Shown here piece by piece: positions 26,725 through 36,125 of a stretch of DNA of 64,000 bases. The notes below the pieces were generated by a model. It saw nothing but the letters and a program-made list of their open reading frames with translations. It did no database searches and was not told the origin of the DNA. Origin of the DNA: Sphingobacterium thalpophilum (GTDB taxonomy: Bacteria; Bacteroidota; Bacteroidia; Sphingobacteriales; Sphingobacteriaceae). Every line of letters starts with the position of its first letter. The first letter of the stretch is position 1. The position numbers and the translations under genes were made by a program. Location: the NCBI RefSeq assembly GCF_901482695.1, contig NZ_LR590484.1:3162001-3226000 (forward strand), written 5' to 3'.

Positions 26725-27891
26725 CTATTTTAAAGGCTTGATGATGACTTGGTCTACCGTTTTGCCTTGCTGGTCGAGGATTTTGAAGACACCTTGGCTA
26801 TCGTCCAGATCTGCACGGAGGACATTGTTGTTCGAGTTTACGATGATCGGGAACTGTACAGCATTTGTCGCGTTTTTGATCATATGCCTGTGAAGATGGC
26901 CCGAGAGCATGATTTGTGTCCCCGCCTTGTTGAGGATGGGGACAAACTTCTCCAGAATTTCCTGTTCACCATGCCAGCCGCCAAATGGAGGCATATGACA
27001 GATGACGATTTTATATTTTGCATCTTTAAAGGCGGGGTTTTCCACTGCTTGAGCAAGCCATGCAGCCTGTTCGCTGCGATAGTTGTCCATATCCACGATA
27101 CCGCTGTATTCAATGTCGCTATCTGGTTTGTCTTCTCCACAATCCAGTACGATAAATCCGGTATTTCCATGTCTAAACTGATAATAGAGCTTGCCCGTAG
27201 GCGTAGGAAAATATTTAGGATACTCGATCGCGAAGGGGCCGCGAGTTTCGTGATTTCCCCTTGCGTAGAACATGGGCTTTACACTGGCAAACTTCTTAAT
27301 CGCCATATCCATAAATCCAGCGTACATCTGATTTTCATTCAAAAGGCTACTGGCCATATCACCGTTAAAGACAACAAAATCACTGGTCTTGATATCTCCG
27401 ATATCAAGCAATTTGTCGAGCACTTCATTGCGTTCATGAATATCGTTTACCACGGTGAAATGTGTCGATTTGGCATCCCCAAAAGTTTTAAAGGACAGCG
27501 GAGCCGCTTTATATACATTACTGGCTACCACAGCACCATACTGGACGTCGACCCCTACATGTTTAAGCACTTCCTGGCTGTATACGCGATATCGATATCT
27601 TGTGCCCGGCTGGAGTCCGGTCAACGTAACCTGATGTAGTGTGCTGACTTTTTTAAAGCCATAAGCTGTAGCATAATATTTAGGTCGCTCTTTAAAATAA
27701 AAGTGGCTGGAATCATCTGGGGCGAGTTCTACCCAACCTGTCGCGGGCTTATCGGTTGTCCATATGATAGATACCGAGTGCTCGGTAAGTCCTTGGATAA
27801 ACGGCAAATGGGTTATCTTAATGGCTTCCTGTCCATTAGCCCAGAGACTGTGCAACAGGAATAAAACAAGTATCAATTGAATTTTTTTCAT
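26725..27891 (-). CDS. Secreted metallophosphoesterase with purple acid phosphatase-like N-domain
   Basis: A 388-residue exported protein (signal MKKIQLILVLFLLHSLWANG). Residues ~25-140 form a fibronectin/PAP-like beta domain (ITHLPFIQGLTEHSVSIIWTT ... LQPGTRYRYRVYS). The catalytic calcineurin-like domain carries all metal-binding blocks: D150-I-H152, NGDM (Asp178), GNHE (212-215), ICHMPP and SGHLHRH. It would hydrolyse phosphomono- or diesters in the periplasm. It is the last gene of a SusC/SusD locus facing the GH76 locus, which suggests a phosphate-bearing glycan as substrate (inference). No lipobox. Confidence 0.88.
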   Translation of the reverse strand: MKKIQLILVLFLLHSLWANGQEAIKITHLPFIQGLTEHSVSIIWTTDKPATGWVELAPDDSSHFYFKERPKYYATAYGFKKVSTLHQVTLTGLQPGTRYRYRVYSQEVLKHVGVDVQYGAVVASNVYKAAPLSFKTFGDAKSTHFTVVNDIHERNEVLDKLLDIGDIKTSDFVVFNGDMASSLLNENQMYAGFMDMAIKKFASVKPMFYARGNHETRGPFAIEYPKYFPTPTGKLYYQFRHGNTGFIVLDCGEDKPDSDIEYSGIVDMDNYRSEQAAWLAQAVENPAFKDAKYKIVICHMPPFGGWHGEQEILEKFVPILNKAGTQIMLSGHLHRHMIKNATNAVQFPIIVNSNNNVLRADLDDSQGVFKILDQQGKTVDQVIIKPLK

Positions 27892-27961
27892 TTTTTTGAT
27901 TATTTATCAATATATATTACGAGTGGTATCATCAGACATGCCAGCTCTGAATAGCGGAAAA

Positions 27962-29752
27962 TCAATATCCAGGGTTCTGAATCAATAAACCATTCTTCTT
28001 TAGCTCATCGCGTAGAATCGGCAGAAAATAGGCTTTGTCGTTCCATGCATATTTCTCGAAATCGATATGCTTGATTGTCGGGACAGCAGCGGTCGTATGA
28101 TCCGGATTCATCTTATAGACGATATCAGCAACCTTGGTCGTCCGGTTATATACCTGTGGCCCCAGCAACCAGCGCCTCACATCATAGAAACGATGTTCTT
28201 CAAAGGCGAGTTCTATCCTTCTTTCGTTGCGGTATCTTTCTTTAAGTGCAGAGCCAGAATCAGTGATTACTGGCATGCCCGCTCGTCTGCGAATCATATT
28301 GATGTAGGTGCGGGCTTCTTCTTCTTGCCCCAGTTCAATACATGCTTCGGCATAGTTCAGCAGCACTTCGGCATAACGCATAAAACGCCAGGTGACAGTT
28401 TGTTTATCGTATTGGGCATTTACCGCGGGATCAATATATTTTCTGAGGTAATAATCTGTATAACTGCCGTTCCAATCTTCTATCGTACTTTTGCGGGTAT
28501 CCACTCCATAGACAATATCTGCCTTGCCCGTGGTGGCATTCCAGCGCTCCCATCTGCCGGTCTGTATCTTATTTTCCGGGTCCAGGCCTTTTGCATCATC
28601 CGGTCTTTGTCGCCATGAAGCTCCATTATACAGTACTGTCGCTGCGAACCTCGGGTCTCTATTTTGATAAGGGGCAATGGCCATTGCGGGGTTGGACCAG
28701 TCAAACTTTTTGCCGTCTATGGTCTCAAAATCGTCAACAAAGTCACCCAAAGGCGCGTTGGTCCCCCAACCGTGATAGCCGTTTGGAGAAGAGTATAGTC
28801 CTGCTCGTTGCCCCATGGGGACCGTGAAATATTTAATGAAAATATCTTCTTCGGTATTTTTACTCAAAAATATTTCAGTCAGATTTTTTGTCACATCATC
28901 AGTAGCTGCTGGAGTCGCTTTGTATAATTTATATTTATTGAGGTCGATCACAGCCTTGGCGGCCTCTTTGGCAGCCTGCCATCTTGCGGCACGATTGCCG
29001 TCTGTATAGCGGATCAATTCCGGTTTTTCGAAACCCGGGAAGACCTCTTTGTTATAGAGGTCGCTCGCTGCATAAAGTAATATTCTTGCTTTGAGTGCAA
29101 GCGCTGCTCCCTTCGTCGCCCGTCCCTGATTTGCTCCTGTATTTTCCAGAGGCAACAGGGCAGCGGCTTTGTCCAGCTCATCCGTCATAAATTTAACGCA
29201 GTCCGCATACGTGCTTCGCTCTTTCTGAAATTCATCGGTAAGCGAATAAGGTTCGGTGATCAATGGCACTCCACCATAGGTACTGGTAAGCAGATGATAA
29301 TAATAGGCCCGTAGAAAATGCATTTCACCGGTCATCCGCTCCTTGAGCGTTTTGCCGTCAACTACATTTGAAGTGAAAGGCACCTGATCTACTTTGGAGA
29401 AAAAGATGTTACAAAAGCGTATACTTTTATAAAGATCCGCCCAAGATCGATATCGGGAAACACCCCAGCCCAATAGATCGTCAGGAGACTGAATGCTGCG
29501 GTTGAAGTTTAGCGAGGACGCATTACCGCGGTAGTGTCCTTCGTCGACCAGATTAGCCTTAAACCGGCCGTCGGTAAGCGGCTCATCTAGACGAAAATAC
29601 ACTTGGTTGATAAAGGTTTCAACCAGTGCGGGGTCAGCCCACACGGCATTCTCGGAAAACTCAGTAGATGGGTCGGTATCCAGAAAATCCTTTTGGCAGG
29701 ATCCTAATGTTAAAGCCGCCAACACTATCAATAGATTAAATTGTTTTTTCAT
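27962..29752 (-). CDS. SusD/RagB-type lipoprotein (PUL 2)
   Basis: A 596-residue SusD homologue from MKKQFNLLIV with a lipoprotein signal (LTLGSC, Cys19). Typical blocks are FLDTDPSTEFSENAVW, TGEMHFLRAYYYHLLTSTYGGVPL, WRFMRYAEVLLNYAEACIELG and NERRIELAFEEHRFYDVRRW, with the terminal NPGY. A GTC-spaced upstream ATG (29758) overlaps the susC stop as TAATG; either start keeps translational coupling. It binds the glycan delivered to the SusC at 29758-33162. Confidence 0.95.
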   Translation of the reverse strand: MKKQFNLLIVLAALTLGSCQKDFLDTDPSTEFSENAVWADPALVETFINQVYFRLDEPLTDGRFKANLVDEGHYRGNASSLNFNRSIQSPDDLLGWGVSRYRSWADLYKSIRFCNIFFSKVDQVPFTSNVVDGKTLKERMTGEMHFLRAYYYHLLTSTYGGVPLITEPYSLTDEFQKERSTYADCVKFMTDELDKAAALLPLENTGANQGRATKGAALALKARILLYAASDLYNKEVFPGFEKPELIRYTDGNRAARWQAAKEAAKAVIDLNKYKLYKATPAATDDVTKNLTEIFLSKNTEEDIFIKYFTVPMGQRAGLYSSPNGYHGWGTNAPLGDFVDDFETIDGKKFDWSNPAMAIAPYQNRDPRFAATVLYNGASWRQRPDDAKGLDPENKIQTGRWERWNATTGKADIVYGVDTRKSTIEDWNGSYTDYYLRKYIDPAVNAQYDKQTVTWRFMRYAEVLLNYAEACIELGQEEEARTYINMIRRRAGMPVITDSGSALKERYRNERRIELAFEEHRFYDVRRWLLGPQVYNRTTKVADIVYKMNPDHTTAAVPTIKHIDFEKYAWNDKAYFLPILRDELKKNGLLIQNPGY

Positions 29753-29757
29753 GACCA

Positions 29758-32700
29758 TTAAAATGTAAGTGAAATGCCTAAGTTGTAAACTCTGTTTAGC
29801 GGGTATGCTGTTGCCGACGTAGTCTCTGGATCAAAGTCTTTGACCTTTGTCCAGGTCAATAGATTCTGTCCGCTACAGTAAAGCTGTAGCCTGGTTAGCC
29901 TTAGCTTTTTACAGATATCCTCGGAAAAGTTGTAGCCAAACTCAAAGTTTTTTAATCTGATATAGTCCGAATTCTGCAGCCAGTACGTATTTTCATTTGA
30001 TCGCCAATATTCGTTGTAGCGGTTCCATGTACGCGGTTTGGAAGCATCAGGGTTGTCTGTGGTCCATCTCCCGTCGACATTCTGTTTGAGGTAGTTGCCT
30101 GCCTCACCCTGCATTTCGTAATAGTTGTTCCGTATAGCTCCGGCGGCACCCTGAAAGAACAAGCTTGTGTAGAATCCACGATAAGCAAGGTCGATATTCA
30201 GCCCGCCGGTTAGTGTAGGTAGTTCCGTTTTTTCAGATCTCACGCGGTCCAGGCCATCAATTTTTCCGTCCTGATTGACATCTTCAAAAATGATGTCGCC
30301 GGGGCGCGCTCCTGCCCAATGGGGATAGGCGTCCACCGCTGCCTGATCCCTGAATATCCCAATGGCGTTGTAATAGAGCTTAGCATTCATCGGTCTTCCT
30401 GTAGACTGCTGGTAGTCAGGTACACCTGGAGTCTCGTCCCAAAAACGGATCCGATTATGGTTAGTGGCTATATTTCCGTTTACAGCATAGCGGAAGTCAT
30501 TCACTTGGTCGGTATATCCCAACTGCAATTCAAAGCCTTTATTGGTGACCTCACCGATGTTTTCTTTGGGTAGGGTAAGGCCAGAAGAGGAGGGTACCGA
30601 AGCATTTCTGTTCCATAGAATGTTGGTCCTCACATTATAAAAATATTCTGCTGTCAAGGTCAATTTATTGTTCAGGAATTTAGCATCCAGACCGAAGTTG
30701 GATTGATTGGCTACCTCCCAGGTGACATTGGGGTTTGGAATACGTAGCTCATTCAGGATCTTGTTCTCCTGAGTTCCGTTAAAGACATAGATATTGGAAG
30801 CGCCGGTCAGGAAGCCGTAACTTGACATAAACTGATAATCGTCGATACGGTCATTGCCCGTTTGTCCCCAGGACGCTCTCAATTTCAGGTCTGATACCAC
30901 GGATTTAAGAGGCTGCCAGAACGCCTCATTGGAGACGCGCCAGCCTCCCGAAATGCCGGGGAAAAAACCAAAGCGCTTATTGCTCGGAAATTTGTAGGAT
31001 CCGTCATAGCGCCACAAAAACTCAAGTAAGTACTTGTTGTCAAAATCGTAGTTGAGGCGCCCGAAATAATTGAGGCGGGCCTGCATCGATGATTGACCTG
31101 AATTATCCTTCTCTGCATCGCCCCCTGCAAACAGCTCTTCGATCGCTGCCGAGACGTAATACTTTCTGAAGGCATAGAAATTCATATTATCACCGGTGAT
31201 TTTTTCTACACCCAATAAGCCGTTTACATGGTGTTTACCGCCGAGGTTACGTTCGTAACGTACCAGTGCATTCAAGGTTAAAAGGTTTTTGGTGTCGAAG
31301 TCCTGCCGGAGTTGCGGTGCAGTAAAACCCTTTTGACCGGCGACAAGTACGGGCGTACCCTGTGCGTCGACCGTACTGCCATCCCAGTTATACAAAGTCC
31401 ATGGCGTCTGCCATAATTTATCGTTCTGTATGGTTCGGTCATAAGCAACATTTCCCGATACAGATAGGCCTTCCACACCGGGGATGGTAATTTCTACATT
31501 GGCTCTTGACTCGAGCATGGTCGTTTTGTTGCGGTCATATCCCGTTTGGTTGGTCGTGATTACGACCGGATTGTTGCCATATTCAATGTCAGGACCGTTT
31601 TGGCCAGTTGGCCAGTAGGCATGCATATTGGGCTTGCCCCGCAGGATCATACCAAAAATATCGGCAGCCGAACGTGTCGGGTAATTCCTGTTATATTCGC
31701 GCAGTGCAGCATTTACACCATATTTTATATACTCGTTGAACTTACCGTTTAAATTACTTCGAAAGTTATACTGGTTAAATTTGGTCGCCGAATTTTTATA
31801 GATCGCGTCTTGCTTGTCATAACCGCCCGAGATATAATAGTTCAAGTATTCTGACCCGCCTGTAATGTTTAACGCTGTTTTGTGTTGTGGGGCCGCAGAT
31901 TTGAATGTAGCATCGAACCAGTCGGTATTCGGATATTTCCAGATATCCGTACCCGAACGGAATAATGAAAGTTCATCTTCCGTATATTTAGGTTTCTGGC
32001 CGGCGTATATACTGATTTCATTGAGCATCTGCGCATATTCCGCCGCATCGGCAGCCTTCGGTATTACGGTAGGCTGTGACCATCCCTGATTGTGAGTTAA
32101 GCTCACCTGTGGCTTACCGGTTTTTCCTTTTTTGGTCGTTACCAGAATGACGCCATTGGCAGCCTGAGAACCATATATTGCCGCTGAGGCGTCCTTTAGG
32201 ATAGTGACGCTTTCGATATCCTGCGGGTTTAACCGTTCAATTGAGCGGTTGGCAATCCCGTCGACTACAATGAGGGGCGAGTTGTCCCCAAGTGTATTCG
32301 CGCCTCGGATCCTCAGTGTGGAGTTGTCACTGCCCGGTTCGCCTGACCCGGTGGTCGCCACGAGGCCCGGCAGCCTACCCGCCAGCGTATTGGTGACATT
32401 CATGACTGGCGCGCGATCGAGCACATCGCCTTTAACATCCACGATAGATCCCGTTACGGTAGAAGCTTTCTGGGTGCCGTAACCTACGACTACCACTTCT
32501 TCCATGGAGGTGATGGTCTGCTGCAGCATGATTTCGACATTTTCATTAGCCGTTACCTTATAATCTGTTCCGACATAACCAATCATACTGACATGAAGCG
32601 AAGGATTGTTGCCGCTGATTGGCAGAGAAAATGAACCGTCCTCCAAGGTGGAAGTACGATTGGCTGTGCCTTTTTCAGTGACAGTCGCGTTGGCGAGCGG

Positions 32701-33162
32701 CTTACCTTGAGCATCGCGGACCCTACCACGGACGATCCTTTGCTGTATGGCTGCGGTTCCTTCTGGCTGTACGTTTGGCAAGCGGTCAGCTGCCTTGCTC
32801 AGAATAATGTTGTTGTCCACCACTTTGTAGCTGATATTATATTTGCCGAGCAGTTCATTCAGCACAGTTTCTAATGGTGCATTGATGAATTTAACATCAG
32901 CCGTACGTGTTTTGGGCACGAGCGACTCTTTATACAAAATATTATACCCGCTCTGTTTTTGGATATCCCTTAATAAGGATTCGAGGCTAGCTTTGCTCTT
33001 TCTGAGATTAATTGTTTGTCCAAAGGAACCCGCATAAGTTGTCAGACTAGCGGCAAAAAGCAGTGGCACTGCGATAGACAGTTTCATAACCAATGGTTTG
33101 AAGGTAGATCCCTTCCTAAAATCCATAGAAAGGACACACCGATTTTTTTTGTATTTTTGCAT
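29758..33162 (-). CDS. SusC/RagA TonB-dependent transporter with STN domain (PUL 2)
   Basis: An outer-membrane importer of up to 1134 residues. After the signal region (MKLSIAVPLLFAASLTTYAG) comes an STN domain (KASLESLLRDIQKQSGYNILYKE), a carboxypeptidase-regulatory-like domain (GRVRDAQGKPLANATVTEKG), EEVVVVGYGTQ, plug and barrel. The STN domain links it to the upstream FecR and sigma factor. The start is uncertain: 33162 or the internal ATG at 33126 (MDFRKGSTFKPLV) both precede the signal peptide. It overlaps its SusD by one base of TAATG and is diverged from the SusC at 17825, so it probably takes different oligosaccharides. Confidence 0.94.
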   Translation of the reverse strand: MQKYKKNRCVLSMDFRKGSTFKPLVMKLSIAVPLLFAASLTTYAGSFGQTINLRKSKASLESLLRDIQKQSGYNILYKESLVPKTRTADVKFINAPLETVLNELLGKYNISYKVVDNNIILSKAADRLPNVQPEGTAAIQQRIVRGRVRDAQGKPLANATVTEKGTANRTSTLEDGSFSLPISGNNPSLHVSMIGYVGTDYKVTANENVEIMLQQTITSMEEVVVVGYGTQKASTVTGSIVDVKGDVLDRAPVMNVTNTLAGRLPGLVATTGSGEPGSDNSTLRIRGANTLGDNSPLIVVDGIANRSIERLNPQDIESVTILKDASAAIYGSQAANGVILVTTKKGKTGKPQVSLTHNQGWSQPTVIPKAADAAEYAQMLNEISIYAGQKPKYTEDELSLFRSGTDIWKYPNTDWFDATFKSAAPQHKTALNITGGSEYLNYYISGGYDKQDAIYKNSATKFNQYNFRSNLNGKFNEYIKYGVNAALREYNRNYPTRSAADIFGMILRGKPNMHAYWPTGQNGPDIEYGNNPVVITTNQTGYDRNKTTMLESRANVEITIPGVEGLSVSGNVAYDRTIQNDKLWQTPWTLYNWDGSTVDAQGTPVLVAGQKGFTAPQLRQDFDTKNLLTLNALVRYERNLGGKHHVNGLLGVEKITGDNMNFYAFRKYYVSAAIEELFAGGDAEKDNSGQSSMQARLNYFGRLNYDFDNKYLLEFLWRYDGSYKFPSNKRFGFFPGISGGWRVSNEAFWQPLKSVVSDLKLRASWGQTGNDRIDDYQFMSSYGFLTGASNIYVFNGTQENKILNELRIPNPNVTWEVANQSNFGLDAKFLNNKLTLTAEYFYNVRTNILWNRNASVPSSSGLTLPKENIGEVTNKGFELQLGYTDQVNDFRYAVNGNIATNHNRIRFWDETPGVPDYQQSTGRPMNAKLYYNAIGIFRDQAAVDAYPHWAGARPGDIIFEDVNQDGKIDGLDRVRSEKTELPTLTGGLNIDLAYRGFYTSLFFQGAAGAIRNNYYEMQGEAGNYLKQNVDGRWTTDNPDASKPRTWNRYNEYWRSNENTYWLQNSDYIRLKNFEFGYNFSEDICKKLRLTRLQLYCSGQNLLTWTKVKDFDPETTSATAYPLNRVYNLGISLTF

Positions 33163-33223
33163 TCGGTTGATAATTTTTTGTGTTAATACTGATAAGATTC
33201 GTCAACTGTCTTAAAAAGACCAG

Positions 33224-33252
33224 CTTCAGGGGCGGTCGCAACGCTCCTGGAG
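33224..33252 (-). promoter_or_regulatory. Hairpin between fecR and susC (PUL 2)
   Basis: On the minus strand CTCCAGGAGCG pairs imperfectly with CGCCCCTGAAG around a 7-base loop, starting 18 bases after the fecR stop. CTGGTCTTTTT follows, so it resembles an attenuator or terminator separating the regulators from the transporter genes. Its position mirrors the hairpin at 17711-17740 in PUL 1. Confidence 0.5.
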
Positions 33253-33270
33253 CCTTTTGGTTGTGTAGAT

Positions 33271-34485
33271 TTATTTCTTTACATATATTTTCCTCCCTTT
33301 TAGTTCAAAGTGTACACCACCGACCAGTTCGATCGTTTGCAATAGTTTTTTGATGTCGCTATATTTTGATATTGTTCCGGTAAATTGGAAATTCTCAAAT
33401 GTCGATTGAAATTGGATCTGTACATCATACCAACGGCCGATGATTTCCATAACTTCTGTCAGCGGAGTCTTGTGAAAAGCAAAGTTGCCGTCTTTCCAGG
33501 CTGTATAATAAAAAGGATCGATCGGATCCTTGCTGAAACGGTTGGTGCCGCTTTCAAATACCGCCTGTTCATTAGGAGTTAAGATCTGGTCCTCCAGCTG
33601 GGAAGCTTTGAAGTTGAGTCTGATTTTACCTTCCACCAGCGTGGTGACAATTTTTTTACCATAGTTTTGTACGTTAAACGCCGTTCCCAGAACTTCTATG
33701 GACTGCGCTCCCGAATGTATTATAAATGGAATCCGTTTTCCCTTTTCCGTCTGTTTGGTGATCTCAAAATACGCTTCACCTTGCATTTCGACTTCTCGTT
33801 TTGACTTATCAAAGATGACGGGATATTTTAGCGTGGTCGACGCATTTAGCCATACTCGGCTTCCATCGGGCAGAGTAAGATGATATTCGCCGCCACCTGG
33901 GGTGATAATCGTATTATAAACAAGCTTATGGGGATCTGCACCAGCTTTGATGCGGTATGAAATGCTACCCGATGCTGTTTTGATAATTTCGAACCCGCCA
34001 TTGTCAATTACAGTGTCACCCTTTATTTTTTCTAAATCGATACGATGTCCATTCTCGAGAATAATCTGTGCGCGGTCTTTCCCTGGAACAATCGTTTCAA
34101 CCTGTTGGGCCCAATCACTTCCATCGCTGACAGGAGATGAACCAGATGTATAGAAATGATATGCCCATGCGCCAACTAAAAATAGCAGGAGCGTGGCAGC
34201 AAGAATGATGTTCCCCGAGGTAAAGCGATGTATCTTTTTTACTGGGGTGTTTCGGATCAACGCCTGTTTAAGACGTGCGTCGCCGGCTATTTTTTCGAAT
34301 GAGATTTGATTTCCCATCTCGGTATTGGTGTCAGGATCTGTAGTGTCTTCGAGCCTGATCTGTTCCCAAGCGTCCAAAAAGTCCTCATCGTCCATATAAT
34401 TAATGAACTGCTTGAGCGCTTCCCCATGGAAAGGCGCTTGATAATACTGCCGGATCAATTTCTTATATGCTTCTACTTTGGACAT
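33271..34485 (-). CDS. FecR-type anti-sigma factor (PUL 2)
   Basis: A 404-residue inner-membrane anti-sigma factor. Cytoplasmic N-terminus ~1-88, single membrane helix ~90-110 (SGNIILAATLLLFLVGAWAYHF), then the periplasmic FecR domain with TPGGGEYHLTLPDGSRVWLNAS, LKYPVIF, GEAYFEITKQT and IEVLGTAFNVQNYG. The C-terminal DUF4974-like domain contains FHKTPLTEVMEIIGRWYDVQI. It follows the sigma gene by 65 bases and precedes susC by about 108 bases, with a hairpin between. It is predicted to restrain the sigma factor until the SusC STN domain signals. Confidence 0.93.
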   Translation of the reverse strand: MSKVEAYKKLIRQYYQAPFHGEALKQFINYMDDEDFLDAWEQIRLEDTTDPDTNTEMGNQISFEKIAGDARLKQALIRNTPVKKIHRFTSGNIILAATLLLFLVGAWAYHFYTSGSSPVSDGSDWAQQVETIVPGKDRAQIILENGHRIDLEKIKGDTVIDNGGFEIIKTASGSISYRIKAGADPHKLVYNTIITPGGGEYHLTLPDGSRVWLNASTTLKYPVIFDKSKREVEMQGEAYFEITKQTEKGKRIPFIIHSGAQSIEVLGTAFNVQNYGKKIVTTLVEGKIRLNFKASQLEDQILTPNEQAVFESGTNRFSKDPIDPFYYTAWKDGNFAFHKTPLTEVMEIIGRWYDVQIQFQSTFENFQFTGTISKYSDIKKLLQTIELVGGVHFELKGRKIYVKK

Positions 34486-34550
34486 TTATACCCTCCACTA
34501 CATGCTTTATGAACTATTCGCATGAGAAGTCAATATGTACTAGTGGAAGA

Positions 34551-35204
34551 CTAAATTTTTTTTGAAACTGCTGAGAAGATTTGCACAGCTACTTTAAAGG
34601 CTGTAGTGTTGGGATGACCATATTGCAGCAGTGATAAGGCAAAAAAGGAGAAAAGAATTTTTTGGAACCGTAGTTTGATAGAGTTGCAGGCAGCAGCCAG
34701 GTGGTTTCTGACTGTATGGCGGGAGATGCCTATGTGCTCAGCGATTTCTTTGTAGCTTCTGTTTTCGAGCTTGTTCATACGATACACAAGCTTTTGTTGA
34801 GCAGGTAGTGTATCAATGACCTTATCGAGCAGCTGTTCGTATTCTTTCTGTTCCAGCTTAGTTTGGGAGCAGGAAGATGTATCATAGAGATCGCCCTTGC
34901 TTTCTAGTCTATACTCTTTTCGGATCACCTCTTTACGGAAATTTGAAATAGCCATTCTTTTGGAGGCGATATATAGGAAAGGGAAAATAGCCTCCGCCGA
35001 AGGAATATCGCTTCTTTTTAGAAACAATTGGATAAAAACCTCCTGTACAATCTCTTCAGCTTCGGCTGCAGAGCAGGCCAGACGGCGCACTCTTCCATAG
35101 AGGATCGATTTATAGCATTCAAATATTTTTTGAAAAGCCTGTTCGTCACCCAGCTGAAATCGTTCAAATTCGTCAATACTAATTGGAGATCCTTTCAAAT
35201 CCAT
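34551..35204 (-). CDS. FecI-like ECF sigma-70 factor (PUL 2)
   Basis: A 217-residue ECF sigma factor. Region 2 is FQKIFECYKSILYGRVRRLACSAAEAEEIVQEVFIQLFLKR, with PFLYIASKRMAISNFRKE. Region 4 is LPAQQKLVYRMNKLENRSYKEIAEHIGISRHTVRNHLAAA. A hydrophobic C-terminal extension (FFALSLLQYG) is common in PUL sigma factors of this group. It is the first gene of the leftward locus, with FecR, SusC, SusD and metallophosphoesterase downstream. Confidence 0.93.
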   Translation of the reverse strand: MDLKGSPISIDEFERFQLGDEQAFQKIFECYKSILYGRVRRLACSAAEAEEIVQEVFIQLFLKRSDIPSAEAIFPFLYIASKRMAISNFRKEVIRKEYRLESKGDLYDTSSCSQTKLEQKEYEQLLDKVIDTLPAQQKLVYRMNKLENRSYKEIAEHIGISRHTVRNHLAAACNSIKLRFQKILFSFFALSLLQYGHPNTTAFKVAVQIFSAVSKKI

Positions 35205-35524
35205 AGCTCCATAGGTTTTATTGGTCTAAAGAAACACAATTGATATTAAATTTATATAAAAAAGCGATTAATTCAAAATGAACGTTGATGATCGCGTTGT
35301 GCTTGAGCGCATTTCGGTTATCGGCCAAATCTTCCCCTATACGATATTGTCCCCTTCAGGCTGTGGTTATGATAAGCTTGTCGTCACTATGGAGGATATG
35401 ATCGGTGAAGGGAATTCGGACGTGTAGGCCGCCTGAGCCGCATTGCAAATAATTTGACTTATTGTAGAACGAAACTTTCCGTGCACATGTTCCTGTTTAA
35501 AACGAACATCCATATAAAAAGGCT
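35205..35524. other. Spacer left of the small SFPASDPPS gene
   Basis: The left half should carry the PUL 2 sigma-factor promoter (leftward). A 49-codon frame at 35278-35427 (+), MNVDDRVVLERISVIGQIFPY and onward, is possible but has no support beyond being open. Confidence 0.35.
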
Positions 35525-35701
35525 ATGAACATTCCAAAGAACAATAATAGACAACCAGAGGAGGAAAAAGATCACGCAGAAAAAGAGGAAACACCGGTTG
35601 AGGAACGCGAACGGAAAATAGATGAACAGCTGGAGCAATCGTTTCCGGCTAGCGATCCGCCATCCTATTCGAGGCCGGGCAATGACAGTGCCGAAGATTG
35701 A
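35525..35701 (+). CDS. Small conserved protein with SFPASDPPS motif
   Basis: A 58-residue acidic, Glu/Lys-rich protein. Its C-terminal part, IDEQLEQSFPASDPPSYSRP, carries the DxxLxxSFPASDPPS signature of a widespread family of ~50-80-residue bacterial proteins of unknown function. The N-terminal 35 residues are disordered-looking. It starts at ATG 35525 after an A-rich stretch (ATATAAAAAGGCT). It stands alone, and an 8-bp inverted repeat (AACTGCAG 35729-35736 / CTGCAGTT 35767-35774) lies downstream. Members of this family are often linked to stress conditions; here nothing in the sequence shows the role. Confidence 0.75.
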   Translation: MNIPKNNNRQPEEEKDHAEKEETPVEERERKIDEQLEQSFPASDPPSYSRPGNDSAED

Positions 35702-36125
35702 GTTCTCTTCGCTAAACTGCGTACGAGGAACTGCAGCGCTGTTGGAAGCACCAGCTTTTGTTAACCCTGCAGTTCAATTTATCCAGTACTTCCTAGTCTG
35801 CTGCGGATCATTGGCCAGTATTGGCATCCGACATGCGATACGGTGTCATCTCTATGATCTTGTTTTTCAGCCTTGTTTTACGGTTTTAATTTATTACCTT
35901 TATATAAATTTATAAGCCAAAGATAATGAAACCTTTTCTTTACTCCGTTCTCGGCAAATCGTCTTATTTGTTGATCCTGTTCGCAAGTACATTTGAACCT
36001 CATAAACATATAGTAGCTGGTTAAATTCGGATTTGCCTAATTAGGCGTGAAGAGCCATCTCTTTGTTTAATTTAAATGTCGCAAACATTGGCGAAGTTGT
36101 TTGTCCGACCGTTAATTGATTCCTT
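35702..36125. other. Gene-free spacer
   Basis: No gene is supported in 424 bases. A 32-codon frame at about 35926 (MKPFLYSVLGKSSYL...) is too short to judge. An inverted repeat at 35729-35774 may end the upstream transcript. Confidence 0.4.

Noticed and set aside
26749..27639. 296-codon open frame on the plus strand
   Set aside because: It is antisense to the metallophosphoesterase, whose metal-binding motifs are all intact; the plus-strand product has no family-like pattern.
35278..35427. 49-codon plus-strand frame MNVDDRVVLERISVIGQ...
   Set aside because: Open and plausible in composition but without any supporting motif; mentioned only within the spacer entry.
35622..35915. 97-codon plus-strand frame
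   Set aside because: It overlaps the SFPASDPPS gene in another frame and shows no conserved pattern.
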